Shown: positions 27,620 through 28,592 of the stretch, in pieces
How the letters are laid out: the number at the start of each line of letters is the position of its first letter
Numbering within the stretch: position 1 is the first letter of the stretch
Origin: Sperchopsis tessellata
Taxonomy: Eukaryota > Arthropoda > Insecta > Coleoptera > Hydrophilidae
Assembly (NCBI GenBank): GCA_033557685.1
Contig: JAWQRN010000543.1
Span: forward strand, 1-28,592
Direction of reading: 5' to 3'
Length of the DNA stretch: 28,592 nucleotides
Translations under genes and position numbers: made by a program
Notes under the pieces: model-generated
What the model saw: only the letters and a program-made list of their open reading frames with translations
Database searches by the model: none
Told to the model about the DNA's origin: nothing

Positions 27620-28592
27620 ATCGTCCAAAAAAATTAAATATTTAGAGATTTTAATACTAATACTATTCTATTTATGACCAAATATGACAGCAAGAAATTT
27701 GTATTAAGTATGCATAGCATTGTAATAAAACAAAATCTTTTATTTCTTTTTTTACTGTTTAGATACCGTTATACTTCACATTGCTACACATAAGGAAACC
27801 ATATAAACCGCCTTTGATTCTAGTAAAGTTTGAATTTTGTGCCTTGTAATTGACCACACTTCTTAGCCTACTTTTTCGTATCTGCAAACGGAAGTTATAA
27901 ATCGGCGATATATTTTATTCGTAGAACATTTCTTAGCTTTCCTCCTTGAGTGAGTATAGACTAAACCAATAATCATCCAAAACCCAATTATAACTCCAAT
28001 ACCGAGCAAATTTGCCGTATAAATTTAATTTGCTTCAAATTGACACGAAAATTTACTTTCAAGTATGTAAGTAAATACATTCTGTCGATACTCACTGCTC
28101 GAGTAATATAGCTATGAATTACATCAAGAGCTGCAATTTGCTAGATTCTAACCTTATTTTTACTACAAAAGAATCTCTCTTGACTCAGCTGAAATTATTT
28201 TGCTTGGTGACATTCACTATTTTCATTTTATCTATTTGTTGAGCGACCATTTTTCAGATGAAAATTTCATTAAAAACGCTCGAAATTGAGTCTACAGCGG
28301 TGTCAGTTGTTTTTGATTGATGTATCAATAGATCTTTTACTATTTTGCCAAACCTTGTTTTGAGACTTTTGGATAGCAGAGTTATATTATCTACAGTCAT
28401 TCTGAAATACGTTCGTTTCTGTCTAGAGTTTCAACCGTTACTTCCATAGCATTTTAATAAGTATATTTATTATTTATTAACAAATGGGAACTTAGTTTCA
28501 AGTTATACGCATATATACTTTTAAAGATACTTATATTATATTTTTACAAGTGAAAACTTTTTTGAAATACTTTATTTATAAATAAATTTTGC
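27620..28592. other. AT-rich end of window, nothing recognised
   Basis: No open frame of note, repeat or RNA gene was recognised on either strand in the last kilobase. Confidence 0.6.

Noticed and set aside
1..28592. tRNA, rRNA, CRISPR array, operon or bacterial promoter signals
   Set aside because: None was recognised by eye on either strand. The content is eukaryotic transposon debris.

Overview
The window looks like AT-rich nuclear DNA from an animal, most probably an insect and possibly a beetle. That rests on the mix of decayed Tc1/mariner, piggyBac, several non-LTR retrotransposon (LINE) lineages and Penelope-like elements (PLEs), and on the very low coding density; the species cannot be fixed from sequence alone. 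I see no host gene, rRNA, tRNA, CRISPR array or bacterial signal. Every recognisable coding stretch belongs to a broken transposable element. All protein-family calls come from reading translations by eye, without a database search.

Layout. 1-1445: AT-rich, with one GC-richer patch. 1386-2560: a minus-strand LINE tail. 3508-4269: a large foldback element with a perfect hairpin at its centre. 5296-5690: a short plus-strand LINE tail. 6338-7286: a Tc1/mariner-type transposase pseudogene, followed 45 bp later by a piggyBac transposase pseudogene (7332-8890). 9126-11763: the longest LINE, with endonuclease, reverse transcriptase (RT) and C-terminus, all broken. 11885-11985: a piece of PLE terminus. 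12640-15925: a composite PLE with a terminal repeat in reverse orientation on its left, an RT split by a nested LINE (13259-13805), a possible endonuclease remnant, and three forward terminal-repeat copies with a foldback between the first and second. 17335-18735: another LINE with an AAAT-type tail. 19780-20480: a minus-strand PLE GIY-YIG endonuclease. 21290-21440: an isolated PLE-type terminus. 23020-25905: a three-level nest. 25905-27620: several short LINE pieces in mixed order. 27620-28592: nothing recognised.

The clearest structural observation is at 23450-24940. A LINE was inserted into another LINE's RT gene with an 8-bp target-site duplication (CGGAGTAT) and an A8 tail. Its upstream part is inverted and its last part is in sense orientation, and the reading frame rejoins across the breakpoint. 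This is the signature of twin-primed reverse transcription. A 573-bp element with 12-bp inverted ends later entered the inverted part. The second point of interest is the PLE material, whose termini recur at least eight times and carry hairpins and hammerhead-like sequence blocks.

The elements do not work together as a system. The window is best read as a layered record of retrotransposition and decay.
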